Part shown: positions 43,725 through 52,122 of the stretch, piece after piece
Layout: every line of letters starts with the position of its first letter
How positions within the stretch are numbered: the first letter of the stretch is position 1
From: Flavobacterium gelatinilyticum
GTDB lineage: Bacteria; Bacteroidota; Bacteroidia; Flavobacteriales; Flavobacteriaceae
Direction of reading: 5' to 3'
DNA: 64,000 nt
Assembly (NCBI RefSeq): GCF_027111295.1
Contig: NZ_CP114287.1
Coordinates: 1,240,001-1,304,000 of the forward strand
The notes under the pieces: generated by a model
Seen by the model: only the letters and a program-made list of their open reading frames with translations
Told to the model about the DNA's origin: nothing
The model's database searches: none
Made by a program: the position numbers and the translations under genes

Positions 43725-45086
43725 ATGTACGCGATACTTGACATAGAAACCACCGGGGGACAATTTAATGAAGAAGGAATTACCGAAATCGCCATCTACA
43801 AATTTGACGGGCATGAAGTAGTTGACCAGTTCATAAGCCTTGTTAATCCCGAAATTCCGATTCAGCCTTTTGTAGTAAAACTGACCGGAATTAACAATGC
43901 CATGCTGCGTTCGGCACCAAAGTTTTACGAAATTGCCAAACGCATTATCGAAATAACTTCAGACTGCGTAATTGTCGCACATAACGCCTCTTTTGATTAC
44001 AGAATCCTCCGCACCGAATTTAGACGTCTGGGTTACGATTTTGAAGCAAAATCGCTTTGTACCGTTGAATTGGCCAAAAAACTGATTCCGGAACAGCCCT
44101 CTTACAGTTTAGGGAAACTCGTTCGCGCACTCGGAATCCCAATGGCAGACCGACACCGCGCCAGCGGCGATGCCATGGCAACAACAAAATTGTTTAAAAT
44201 GCTTCTTGAAAAAGATGTCGAAAAAACAATTGTAAAAGATTTTATAAAGCTGGAAGTCGAAAAAGGAATTGCACCAAAACTTCTGGACATTTTAAGCCAG
44301 ATGCCGGCAAAAACAGGCGTTTATTATATTTATAACGAAAAAGGCACTTTGATATATATTGGTAAAAGCCAGAATATCAAAAAAAGAGTCAATCAGCATT
44401 TTACCGGAATTACAACCAAAAGCAAAAGAATTCAGACAGAAGTTTTCACCATAACATACGATGAAACCGGAAGCGAATTAATTGCACTTTTAAAAGAAAG
44501 CCAGGAAGTTAAGGTTAACCGCCCGCGATACAACCGCTCTCAGAAAAAATCTTTTTTCCCATTTGCACTCTATTCAGAAAAAGATGCCAACGGCTACATC
44601 AATCTGAAACTGGAAAAAGCAGACGGACGCAAAAAAGAAATCACCTCTTTTGTTTCATTACAGGAAGGCAAGAATGCGCTTTTTAAATTTACGGCAAAAT
44701 ATAAACTCTGCCAGAAACTAACGGGTTTATACCAAACCAAAAAAGATTGTTTTCAGTATAAAATAAAAGAATGCGACGGTGCCTGCATTGGCGAAGTTAC
44801 ACCCGAAATTTACAATTTAAGAGTAAAGCAGTTTATTTCTGAAAACAGTTTCGAAAATAAAAGCATGATTTTAATCGACAGAGGCCGAAACGTAAACGAG
44901 CGAAGCGCCATCCTGATCGAAGACGGAGCTTATAAAGGATATGCTTATTACGATTTAAATTATCAAATTAACAATATTGATATCCTAAAAAATATTCTGA
45001 TTCCAATGCAGCACAATCGTGATGTAAAAAACATCATTCAGAATTATATACGTAAAAGCAAATCGCTGAAAATACTTCATTTTTAA
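43725..45086 (+). CDS. DEDDh exonuclease fused to GIY-YIG nuclease
   Basis: 453 residues. The N-terminal DnaQ-like 3'-5' exonuclease shows YAILDIETTGG (Exo I Asp-Glu), IVAHNASFDYRI (Exo II) and DRHRASGDAMAT (Exo III His-Asp). At about 200-285 is a GIY-YIG domain, KTGVYYIYNEKGTLIYIGKS QNIKKRVNQHF, then UvrC/Cho-like sequence with a Cys pattern (CQKLTGLYQTKKDCFQYKIKEC). The fusion resembles the bacterial Pol III epsilon-UvrC hybrids and suggests a DNA-repair or end-processing nuclease. The ATG at 43725 is preferred to a non-ATG start six codons earlier. Confidence 0.9.
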   Translation: MYAILDIETTGGQFNEEGITEIAIYKFDGHEVVDQFISLVNPEIPIQPFVVKLTGINNAMLRSAPKFYEIAKRIIEITSDCVIVAHNASFDYRILRTEFRRLGYDFEAKSLCTVELAKKLIPEQPSYSLGKLVRALGIPMADRHRASGDAMATTKLFKMLLEKDVEKTIVKDFIKLEVEKGIAPKLLDILSQMPAKTGVYYIYNEKGTLIYIGKSQNIKKRVNQHFTGITTKSKRIQTEVFTITYDETGSELIALLKESQEVKVNRPRYNRSQKKSFFPFALYSEKDANGYINLKLEKADGRKKEITSFVSLQEGKNALFKFTAKYKLCQKLTGLYQTKKDCFQYKIKECDGACIGEVTPEIYNLRVKQFISENSFENKSMILIDRGRNVNERSAILIEDGAYKGYAYYDLNYQINNIDILKNILIPMQHNRDVKNIIQNYIRKSKSLKILHF

Positions 45087-45116
45087 CAAAAAAACTTTCT
45101 GATATCTTTAAGAGAT

Positions 45117-45968
45117 ATGAAAAAGAAAAAATCACATTTCGAAATCTTTAGGGAAAAAGTCAAAATCATTCTGTATGGTACAAACACCATTTTAGGAAGA
45201 ATGTTCGATTTGGTACTTCTGGGCTTAATACTATTAAGCGTCCTGTTAATTATGCTCGATACCGTTCAGGGAATCAGTTCAAAATATCATTATCAGCTGC
45301 TGGTCTGCGAATGGATTATCACTATATTTTTTACAATAGAATATATCCTGAGAATTATTTCAATTCAAAAACCGGTCAAATATATTTTCAGTTTTTACGG
45401 GATCATCGATTTACTGGCTGTACTGCCAATGTATTTGTCTATATTTTTTCCGGGAGCGAGTATTTTGTCAATCGTAAGAGCGTTACGTTTTCTTCGATTA
45501 TTTAAAATTTTGCACATTCCGCAGATTTCTCATCAATCCGTCCAATTAAAAGAAGCCATTGATGCCAGTAAAGAAAAAATTCTGGTATTTATTTACTTCG
45601 TTTTAATCAGCACAATCATAATTGGTTCGATCATGTATTTAGTCGAAGGAAAAGAATCCGGATTTACCAGTATACCAATGGCTATTTACTGGACAATTGT
45701 AACCTTAACCACAGTGGGTTACGGAGATATTTCGCCGCAAACCCCATTAGGGCAGTTTATTGCTGCACTGGTAATGATTTTAGGTTACGGAATCATAGCT
45801 GTTCCTACCGGAATCGTAACAGCCGAATTTGCCAAAAAAAGCTTAAGCAATACTGGCGGCAATAATACCGTTAACTCAAAAAGAACATGCAGAAAATGCC
45901 ATTCGCAGGTACATTTTGACCATGCCAGATATTGCTACGAATGCGGAACAGAACTGCCAAATAATTAA
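45117..45968 (+). CDS. Voltage-gated K+ channel with C-terminal zinc ribbon
   Basis: 283 residues with six hydrophobic helices. A charged S4 (SIVRALRFLRLFKILHI) marks the voltage sensor. The pore has the selectivity sequence TVGYGD (199-204). The C-terminal tail unusually carries two CxxC pairs, Cys258/Cys261 and Cys273/Cys276 (CRKCHSQVHF, YCYECGTEL), a zinc-ribbon-like hook that might assemble tetramers or sense metal or redox state. It lies 30 nt after the exonuclease gene, so it may be co-transcribed. Confidence 0.9.
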   Translation: MKKKKSHFEIFREKVKIILYGTNTILGRMFDLVLLGLILLSVLLIMLDTVQGISSKYHYQLLVCEWIITIFFTIEYILRIISIQKPVKYIFSFYGIIDLLAVLPMYLSIFFPGASILSIVRALRFLRLFKILHIPQISHQSVQLKEAIDASKEKILVFIYFVLISTIIIGSIMYLVEGKESGFTSIPMAIYWTIVTLTTVGYGDISPQTPLGQFIAALVMILGYGIIAVPTGIVTAEFAKKSLSNTGGNNTVNSKRTCRKCHSQVHFDHARYCYECGTELPNN

Positions 45969-46007
45969 TTTAAGAAGCTGATCCGGCTGTACATTGCAAC
46001 TCCTCCT

Positions 46008-46015
46008 TATCTTTG
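46008..46015 (+). promoter_or_regulatory. -7 box upstream of miaA
   Basis: TATCTTTG followed by T, 108 nt before the miaA ATG. The leader between them contains an imperfect AAAGGAGC/GCTCTTTT pairing. Confidence 0.4.
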
Positions 46016-46123
46016 TTGTTTTTTTAAAGTCATAAAAGGAGCTTCTTAGGTCGCTCTTTTATGCCAAAAAAAACGAACAAATATAAGTCCGGGGTTTCCA
46101 TTTCCATCCGGGCTAAAAAAAAT

Positions 46124-47044
46124 ATGAAATATCTAATAACCATTGTCGGTCCGACAGCCATAGGAAAAACTGCTTTGAGCATTGCTTTGGCACAGCATTT
46201 TAAATGCGAAATTGTTTCCTGCGACAGTCGTCAGTTTTTTAAAGAAATGACGATTGGAACAGCCGTTCCAAGTCAGGAAGAATTAAACTCGGCAAAACAT
46301 CACTTCATTCAAAATAAATCGATTTTCGAGAATTATACCGTTGGTGATTACGAAAAAGAAGCACTTGAAAAACTGGAAGAATTATATCAAAATAATGACT
46401 TCGCTATTCTAATAGGAGGTTCCGGTTTGTATGTTGATGCTGTTTTAAAAGGTTTTGACGAATTTCCTGAAATTGATCCAAAAGTTCGTGTCGAAGTAAA
46501 TTTAAACTACGAAAAGTATGGAATCGAATATCTTCAGGAACAATTGAAAACTCTGGATCCTGATTATTATCAAAAAATCACAGAAGAAAACCCGCAGACT
46601 TTGCAAAATCCACAGCGCATGATGCGTTTTACAGAAGTTTGTATTGGTGCGCAAAAACCGTATTCTTCGTTTTTAAACCAAAAGAAAAACAACCGGAATT
46701 TCATTCCTGTTTTAATTGGTTTAGATGCAAAAAGAGAAGTAATTTACAACCGAATCAACCAGCGTGTCGATATTATGATGAACATGGGATTGCTGGAAGA
46801 GGCAAAAACACTTTATCCTAACAAAGAGTTAAATGCATTACAAACCGTCGGTTATAGAGAATTATTTAGTTATTTTGACGGCGAATTTACTTTGGCGTTC
46901 GCAATTGAGGAAATCAAAAAAAATACACGAAGATTCTCTAAAAGACAATTAACGTGGTTCAAACGAAACGAAAACACCAAATGGTTTGATTATGCGTTAG
47001 ACAGAAAACAAATCATAGATTATATCGAAGATCAAATAAAATAA
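46124..47044 (+). CDS. miaA: tRNA dimethylallyltransferase MiaA
   Basis: 306 residues from the ATG that begins MKYLITIVGPTAIGKTAL. P-loop GPTAIGKT (9-16), CDSRQFFKEMTIGTAVPS (DSxQ motif), LIGGSGLYVDAVLKG, NPQRMMRFTEV, then the late TVGYRELFSYFDGE and RRFSKRQLTWFKR, all MiaA signatures. It adds a dimethylallyl group to A37 of tRNAs reading codons that start with U. The frame continues 21 codons upstream into unconserved basic sequence, so the later ATG is used. Confidence 0.96.
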   Translation: MKYLITIVGPTAIGKTALSIALAQHFKCEIVSCDSRQFFKEMTIGTAVPSQEELNSAKHHFIQNKSIFENYTVGDYEKEALEKLEELYQNNDFAILIGGSGLYVDAVLKGFDEFPEIDPKVRVEVNLNYEKYGIEYLQEQLKTLDPDYYQKITEENPQTLQNPQRMMRFTEVCIGAQKPYSSFLNQKKNNRNFIPVLIGLDAKREVIYNRINQRVDIMMNMGLLEEAKTLYPNKELNALQTVGYRELFSYFDGEFTLAFAIEEIKKNTRRFSKRQLTWFKRNENTKWFDYALDRKQIIDYIEDQIK

Positions 47045-47102
47045 TCTTTCATCTTTATTCTTTCTTCTATATTCTTAGTTCTCTTCTCTAAAAAAATCTA
47101 AA

Positions 47103-47123
47103 ATCAACAATCTAAAATCTAAA
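47103..47123. repeat. Dispersed CAATCTAAAAT word, second copy
   Basis: 21 nt identical to 22605-22625, in the short gap before the thioesterase gene. It may indicate a low-copy dispersed intergenic word rather than chance, but AT-rich sequence raises the chance level. Confidence 0.5.
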
Positions 47124-47131
47124 TTTAGAAA

Positions 47132-47878
47132 ATGCCAATATCTCCAAATTTCACATCAGTTTTAAGTAAAGACTGGGAAATCAATTTTACACAATGCACG
47201 CCAAACGGCTATTTAAAATACACCGATTTATGCAATCTTTTACAGCTTACCGCTGCAGCACATTCAGAAGTTGGCGGTATCAGCTTCACCGATATGCAGG
47301 AATTTGATCAGGCATGGGTTTTAAGCCGTATGCGCGTAGAAATTACCGCTTTACCAAAATGGCAGGATATTGTTACGGTAAAAACATGGATTAACAGTCT
47401 TGAGAATTCCCGTTCTGTACGTGCATTAGAAATGTATGTAAACGGAAAAAAAATCGTAGGAAGCGAAACGTATTGGGCTGTTTTTAACACAAAAGCACGC
47501 CGTCCGGAAGCTTTGGCCCTGCCTTATGAGCATTTCGAATTATTTCCTGAAAACAGAGCAACTATCGAAGGTTTCTCAAGAATAAACATCAATCCAGAAA
47601 AGGAGTCTGTTTTTGAAAAAACAGTTTATTTATCAGATTTAGACATTGTAAATCATGCCAATAATGTGAAGTATTTAGAATGGTGCCTTGATCATGTTGA
47701 TGCCAAAAAAATTCTTAAACAACAAGTTAAAAGCTTTGAAATGAATTTCCTTAAAGAGCTTTCTTTAAACGATCAGATGGTTATTCATGAAAGCGATAAT
47801 GAAGATCAATCGGCTACGACATTCAGTATTACAAAAGGAGATAAAAATTGTTTTGCTTTAGAGTTGCATTGGAAATAA
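47132..47878 (+). CDS. Acyl-ACP thioesterase (hotdog fold)
   Basis: 248 residues, tandem hotdog domains of the FatA/FatB-like bacterial family. The first hotdog includes CTPNGYLKYTDLCNLLQLTA and AWVLSRMRVEI. The second has the catalytic segment LSDLDIVNHANNVKYLEWCLD with Asp/Asn/His. It releases free fatty acids from acyl-ACP in the cytosol. The gene follows miaA by 87 nt on the same strand. Confidence 0.88.
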   Translation: MPISPNFTSVLSKDWEINFTQCTPNGYLKYTDLCNLLQLTAAAHSEVGGISFTDMQEFDQAWVLSRMRVEITALPKWQDIVTVKTWINSLENSRSVRALEMYVNGKKIVGSETYWAVFNTKARRPEALALPYEHFELFPENRATIEGFSRININPEKESVFEKTVYLSDLDIVNHANNVKYLEWCLDHVDAKKILKQQVKSFEMNFLKELSLNDQMVIHESDNEDQSATTFSITKGDKNCFALELHWK

Positions 47879-47891
47879 AGTGCGATACGTT

Positions 47892-47991
47892 CCTGCAGGG
47901 TTTTCGAAACCTTGTAGGTTTTAATGTAGAATCAACTTTTTTAATGACTTACTAATGCGAAATACCTACAAGGTTTTGAAAACCTTGCAGG
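47892..47991. repeat. Paired palindromes in opposite orientation (CAAGGTTTT family)
   Basis: 47892-47918 (CCTGCAGGGTTTTCGAAACC plus TTGTAGG) and 47965-47991 (CCTACAAGGTTTTGAAAACC plus TTGCAGG) are each palindromic, and each is also a near-reverse complement of the other. Similarity runs outward on both sides (TGCGATACGTT and rc TGCGCAATTT). The arrangement looks like a small MITE-type element of about 120 bp. Confidence 0.75.
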
Positions 47992-48010
47992 AAATTGCGC
48001 AACATAAAAA

Positions 48011-48544
48011 TCATTTCGATTTCTTTTTAGAATCTTTTTTAGATTTCTTAGACTTCTTCTTTTTCAGCAATTCGATTTTATCTTTTATTCTTTTTTCTGC
48101 TTCACTAATTCCTGAGTCATAATCATGCTGAATAGAATATAATTTTGCCTGCTTAATTTCTTTCAAAGCTTCTTTAAATTTATGCTGCACTTCTAAAAGA
48201 ACAGCTTTTTTGATATAAATACCAGACTTATTGATTCCTTTAATAGTCAAAGCAAAATCTATTAATTTTTGAGCTTCATCATAATCTTCGTTCAAAATCA
48301 AGGTATGTAAATAATGCGGATAAACTTCAAGAGCGTGAATATTAATCGATAAAGCTTCCTGAAAATAAGATTTAGCTTCTTCGTAATTCATTAACTGCTC
48401 TGCCTGAATTCTGCCGTACAAACACAAAATCATCGTGTTCTTTGGATCATAAGAAAAAGCATAATCTAAAGATTCTATTGTTCCTTCAAGCCAAAACGGA
48501 TAATTATCCAATGCCTGAAAAAGGTATTTATCAATTGTTTTCAT
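48011..48544 (-). CDS. TPR-like protein with Lys-rich tail, last gene of the RtcB/PrfH operon
   Basis: 177 residues. It consists of helical tetratrico-like repeats ([61 protein letters not shown]) and ends in a strongly basic [17 protein letters not shown] tail, suitable for contacting RNA or acidic surfaces. It overlaps the prfH end by 14 nt, so it is translated from the same message. A similar TPR protein is encoded near recN (57791-58312). The role in RNA repair is inferred only from position. Confidence 0.8.
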   Translation of the reverse strand: MKTIDKYLFQALDNYPFWLEGTIESLDYAFSYDPKNTMILCLYGRIQAEQLMNYEEAKSYFQEALSINIHALEVYPHYLHTLILNEDYDEAQKLIDFALTIKGINKSGIYIKKAVLLEVQHKFKEALKEIKQAKLYSIQHDYDSGISEAEKRIKDKIELLKKKKSKKSKKDSKKKSK

Positions 48545-49220
48545 TTCGTAAATCGTTTTTTAGTTTCTGACGGGTTCCTTTGTAACTTTTCTCTACTTTA
48601 TTCTTTTTAAAATCACTTCCGGTAAAAACTCTTATAGGGTTTCCTCGCTGTACATTCAGCTGATTTTCCCATTGTTTCCCCACGTGATTCTTAAGCTGTA
48701 GTAATTTCTCGTCTTCTAGTTTTTTAATTAATCTTTCTGTTGCCAGTTTTTTGTTCTGATGCTGCGAGCGGCTGTCCATTGTCACAACTGCAATTCCTGT
48801 CGGAATATGAGTGGCTCGAATCGCCGAACTCACTTTATTTACGTGTTGCCCACCTGCTCCCGAGCTTCGCATAGCCTGATACTGAATATCGTTTTCTGAA
48901 AATAAACTATTCTTCTGCTGTTCAATTTCAAAAATGCCAATAAACCAGTTTTTGCGTTTGTGCATTTTCCTAAACTGGCTCTGGCCAATCCATTGAATGG
49001 TACCTATCCAGGAATCAGCAAACTTATCTGCATTTTTTCCTTTCACGGCAATCGAGGCAGTTTCAACAGTTCCGTTTTCAGTTCCCGCTTCTCTGTGCAG
49101 TAAAACCGTTTCCAGTTGTTGCTCTTGTGCTTCTTCCAGTACTTTTTTAAGCACTTGGGCCACAACCCAAGTGCATTCTGCAGGTCCTCTCCCCGCTGTT
49201 ATCTGAATTATCCTTTCCAT
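48531..49220 (-). CDS. prfH: Peptide chain release factor-like protein PrfH
   Basis: 229 residues, shorter than RF1/RF2 (about 360). The catalytic GGQ is present at 123-125 in [20 protein letters not shown], followed by the basic [20 protein letters not shown]. It lacks the N-terminal and codon-recognition domains of RF1/RF2. PrfH is characteristically linked to RtcB and is thought to rescue ribosomes with damaged decoding centres before RNA ligation. It overlaps the upstream zinc-ribbon gene by 13 nt and lies in the same operon as rtcB here. Confidence 0.93.
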   Translation of the reverse strand: MERIIQITAGRGPAECTWVVAQVLKKVLEEAQEQQLETVLLHREAGTENGTVETASIAVKGKNADKFADSWIGTIQWIGQSQFRKMHKRKNWFIGIFEIEQQKNSLFSENDIQYQAMRSSGAGGQHVNKVSSAIRATHIPTGIAVVTMDSRSQHQNKKLATERLIKKLEDEKLLQLKNHVGKQWENQLNVQRGNPIRVFTGSDFKKNKVEKSYKGTRQKLKNDLRNENN

Positions 49221-49831
49221 TTCTTTAAAATTTTAAGCAGCTTTTCTCTGTTTTTTGCTGCTTTTACAAATTTTGGCAATCTCGCCACCAAACTTGAAGT
49301 GTAATTTGCTTTTGAATTGCGCTCTCTTAAACCGGCACCAATGTATCGCTCCAGATAATCAATATGATCCGGATTGTAAGCCCAAAAAATCTCATTGTCA
49401 AACTCTTTCTGAAACCAAAGCGGTAAGTTATACCACCATTCTCTCATTAATCCATCGTTTAATTTTGATTCTTCGGTAATTTCAGCAACCTTAGGTTTTC
49501 CTTCTTCCTGAAAATTGCAATGAGGGCATTTTGTTTTATAAAGCATAGGTTTCTTTTTGAAAGCCTGCGACTTAAATTCATAGGGTTCCCTGCAATTCAT
49601 ACAATATCTCTTTCCGTAAGCAACGTACTTTACAGTTGGCGGCTTAGGTTTGGTAAAACAATGTTTACATTCAAAAGACATTACTTTACATTTACCACAT
49701 TTACAATCTTCTGCAGGCTTTTTCAAAATAGATGCCTTAGATTCACAATTTGGACATTTAACGAAAATCTCATCATTAAAACTTCCTAAAAACTTATTTT
49801 CATCCTGAAATCTTTCCATAATCTTTTCCAT
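49208..49831 (-). CDS. Uncharacterised multi-CxxC zinc-ribbon protein between rtcB and prfH
   Basis: 207 residues with eleven Cys, mostly in CxxC or CxC pairs at 26/29, 43/45/48, 55/58, 77/80 and 102/105 ([40 protein letters not shown]). Several zinc ribbons, or one large zinc-bound module, are likely in the N-terminal half. The C-terminal half is helical and basic ([40 protein letters not shown]). No enzyme motif recognised. It is placed two bases after rtcB and overlaps prfH, so a role in recognising damaged RNA or ribosomes is plausible but unproven. Confidence 0.8.
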   Translation of the reverse strand: MEKIMERFQDENKFLGSFNDEIFVKCPNCESKASILKKPAEDCKCGKCKVMSFECKHCFTKPKPPTVKYVAYGKRYCMNCREPYEFKSQAFKKKPMLYKTKCPHCNFQEEGKPKVAEITEESKLNDGLMREWWYNLPLWFQKEFDNEIFWAYNPDHIDYLERYIGAGLRERNSKANYTSSLVARLPKFVKAAKNREKLLKILKKWKG

Positions 49832-49833
49832 TT

Positions 49834-51225
49834 TTAGCGGTCCATTCTAACAATTTTCGGAGTGAAAGTCCCCAGAACTTCAACTAATTCCGTTTGATTC
49901 CCCATTACTTTTGTAATGTCTTTGTACGCCATTGGAGCTTCGTCGATATTACCGCCAATTAAAGTCACATCGTGTTTCTTCAATTCTTTTTTGATCTGGC
50001 TTTGCGTGAAACTGCTTTTACATTTGGCTCTCGAAAACAAACGTCCCGCACCATGCGATGCTGAGTTTAAACTTTCTGCATTGCCTTTTCCCTTCACAAT
50101 AAATCCAGGTGCAGTCATTGAGCCCGGAATTATACCAAGCTGACCTTCACCTGCCGGTGTTGCTCCTTTTCTGTGTACAATACATTCCTGACCATTTACG
50201 ATTTCTTTCCACGCAAAATTGTGGTGATTTTCAATAGTTACCACTACTCTTTTCCCTATGGCTTTGGCAATTCGTCTGTGAATATCATCGTGACACGCTT
50301 TTGCATATTCGCCCGCTAAATTCATTGCCAGCCAATATTCCTGACCATCGTGTGTATTTAAATCCAGCCAGGCCAGATGCTGCACATTTTTTGGCAGCGG
50401 ACATTGTTTTGAAGCCAGATACGTGTAATGTTTCGCAATATTTGCGCCCAATCCGCGCGAACCGCTGTGTGACAGAACAGCAAAATATTCTCCTTTTTCC
50501 AGTTTCCATTCGTTTTCCGGATTATCGATTTTTGCGATTCCAAACTCTACAAAATGATTTCCTCCGCCTGAACTTCCCAATTGCTTGTAGGCTTTTGGTA
50601 AAAGATTCTTTAACAATGGAATATCCTGAAATTCGCTTTTATGAAAAACCTCATGATCAACTCTTGAAGATTGTACTTCGTTCATCCCGAACTTGGTATT
50701 ATCTCTCAAAATCATCTCTAATTGATGTTCTCTTCCTTTGAAATGAGAAGCCGGCAAATCGAAAATTGAAAGACTCATTCGGCAGCCAATATCAACACCA
50801 ACTCCGTATGGAATTACTGCATTGTCAGTAGCCAACACACCGCCAATTGGCAGTCCGTAACCGGAATGTGCGTCCGGCATTAAAGCTCCGGCTACTGAAA
50901 TTGGCAGTTTCAATGAATCATACAATTGAAATTTTGCCTGCTGATCGATTTCATTCTCTCCAAAAATGGTAAAAGGCGCTCTTGTTGCTTTAAGCTGGTG
51001 CATTCTTACCTGAACAGGTTTAATTAACCCCTCAGCCACTTTACCCCAGGTTCCGTTTCCTTCGTATTTTTCAGGATTTAACAAAACATCTTTTGCTTCT
51101 GTTAGAATAGATTCTTTTTTTTCTCTTTTTCTATATCTGTTAATCTGCCCAAGGGCGATATTTATTGAATTGTTCTTTGGAAATCCTAACTTAATCAGGT
51201 CTTTTCCGGTTAATTTATTTCCCAT
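49834..51225 (-). CDS. rtcB: RNA ligase RtcB (prfH-associated)
   Basis: 463 residues. The Mn2+/GTP-dependent ligase residues are visible: GVDIGCRM (Asp145, Cys148), SSGGGNHFVEFG (His224), LSHSGSRGLG (His253), ENHHNFAWKE (His334) and the guanylylated histidine region IVHRKGATPAGEGQ (His351). RtcB joins RNA 2',3'-cyclic phosphate or 3'-phosphate ends to 5'-OH ends, the products of many ribonuclease toxins and of rRNA cleavage. The PrfH-coupled RtcB group is the one proposed to repair cleaved 16S rRNA. It follows the basic protein by 4 nt and precedes the zinc-ribbon gene by 2 nt. Confidence 0.95.
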   Translation of the reverse strand: MGNKLTGKDLIKLGFPKNNSINIALGQINRYRKREKKESILTEAKDVLLNPEKYEGNGTWGKVAEGLIKPVQVRMHQLKATRAPFTIFGENEIDQQAKFQLYDSLKLPISVAGALMPDAHSGYGLPIGGVLATDNAVIPYGVGVDIGCRMSLSIFDLPASHFKGREHQLEMILRDNTKFGMNEVQSSRVDHEVFHKSEFQDIPLLKNLLPKAYKQLGSSGGGNHFVEFGIAKIDNPENEWKLEKGEYFAVLSHSGSRGLGANIAKHYTYLASKQCPLPKNVQHLAWLDLNTHDGQEYWLAMNLAGEYAKACHDDIHRRIAKAIGKRVVVTIENHHNFAWKEIVNGQECIVHRKGATPAGEGQLGIIPGSMTAPGFIVKGKGNAESLNSASHGAGRLFSRAKCKSSFTQSQIKKELKKHDVTLIGGNIDEAPMAYKDITKVMGNQTELVEVLGTFTPKIVRMDR

Positions 51226-51229
51226 GATT

Positions 51230-51976
51230 TTATATCATTTCATCTGCATATTGCTGATAAAGTTCATGCAGACTTTTATTTTTAATTGGGCTTATCTCTT
51301 TTGGATTTTCTTTTGCGTAATACCTCCATTTATAAGATCTGCCGTGTGTTAATCTGTTTATTTTATATCTCAGATGATTGTTTACAATGTAATTGTCAAT
51401 AAGCTGAATCCGGCTTTCTAAATCTGAATCGACCATTTTGGTATGCGTTATCATATAAGGGCTTACGCGAAGCACGTATCGCCAGGGCTCGTTGAATACA
51501 TAATGAATTTTGTATCTCTTAAAATTGCTGCACCAGCGTTCTCTTTTATAAAAATGCGCTTTTTCTTTTTCGGTCAATTCCAGTTTTGAACTTTTCCATT
51601 CCCACTCTGAAAATTCTTTTACAGTCTGGAGTTTTTCAACATAAACATTTCTTCTTTTTCTTTTTTTCTTTCTTTTAAAAGATTTTTCAGGAGAAAACTG
51701 CCATGTGTTTATTTTTTCCAATAATTCGCTGTAAAATGAAGCTTCATTCGATCTGGCAACATCATCTCTTAATTTAAAATTGCGCTGCCATCCTTTTTGA
51801 TAAGGAATTTCCAAAGGAACTAATGGTAAGTCTCTTCGTTTTTTCCAAAGTTCAGTTTCAAGCTTTCTTAACTGAATTAATTGTTTTTCAAAATCTTCTT
51901 TTACTAATTGTTTCTTTCTTTTTTTACTTTTAAAACGAGTACATAAAGCATACTCATCTTCCGTATAATTTTCCAT
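51230..51976 (-). CDS. Uncharacterised highly basic protein, first gene of the RtcB/PrfH operon
   Basis: 248 residues from the chosen ATG (MENYTEDEYALCTRFKSKKR). Extremely rich in Lys, Arg, Trp and Tyr with runs such as FKRKKKRKRRNVYVEKL and TEKEKAHFYKRERWC, predicted to be mostly helical, and without transmembrane or catalytic motifs I recognise. The net charge suggests an RNA- or ribosome-binding protein. It is first in the operon and separated from rtcB by 4 nt. Two further in-frame ATGs lie 6 and 11 codons upstream; I chose the most protein-like start, so the N terminus is uncertain. Confidence 0.75.
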   Translation of the reverse strand: MENYTEDEYALCTRFKSKKRKKQLVKEDFEKQLIQLRKLETELWKKRRDLPLVPLEIPYQKGWQRNFKLRDDVARSNEASFYSELLEKINTWQFSPEKSFKRKKKRKRRNVYVEKLQTVKEFSEWEWKSSKLELTEKEKAHFYKRERWCSNFKRYKIHYVFNEPWRYVLRVSPYMITHTKMVDSDLESRIQLIDNYIVNNHLRYKINRLTHGRSYKWRYYAKENPKEISPIKNKSLHELYQQYADEMI

Positions 51977-52023
51977 TAAAAAATTATCGTGCATTAAATT
52001 AACAGCCAAAAAGGCTTAAACTT

Positions 52024-52039
52024 TTATCCTGACGGATAA
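52024..52039. promoter_or_regulatory. Palindrome upstream of the RtcB/PrfH operon
   Basis: TTATCC-TGAC-GGATAA, 6-bp arms, 48 bp before the first ATG of the operon. A possible operator. No TAnnTTTG box was found in this gap, so the operon's promoter is unidentified and may use another sigma factor. Confidence 0.35.
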
Positions 52040-52083
52040 TACTAAAAATCGATTTTCGGGAAAAATTTTGAAGAGTCTAGAAT

Positions 52084-52122
52084 AAAAAAAAGCCCGAAAC
52101 TTATTGTCTTCGGGCTTTTTTT
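52084..52122 (-). terminator. Terminator of the small RNA/ORF at 52143-52260
   Basis: 14-bp stem AAAAAAAGCCCGAA / TTCGGGCTTTTTTT with a 10-nt loop. The response-regulator gene already has its own terminator at 52442-52470, so this one probably serves the short transcript in between. Confidence 0.85.
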
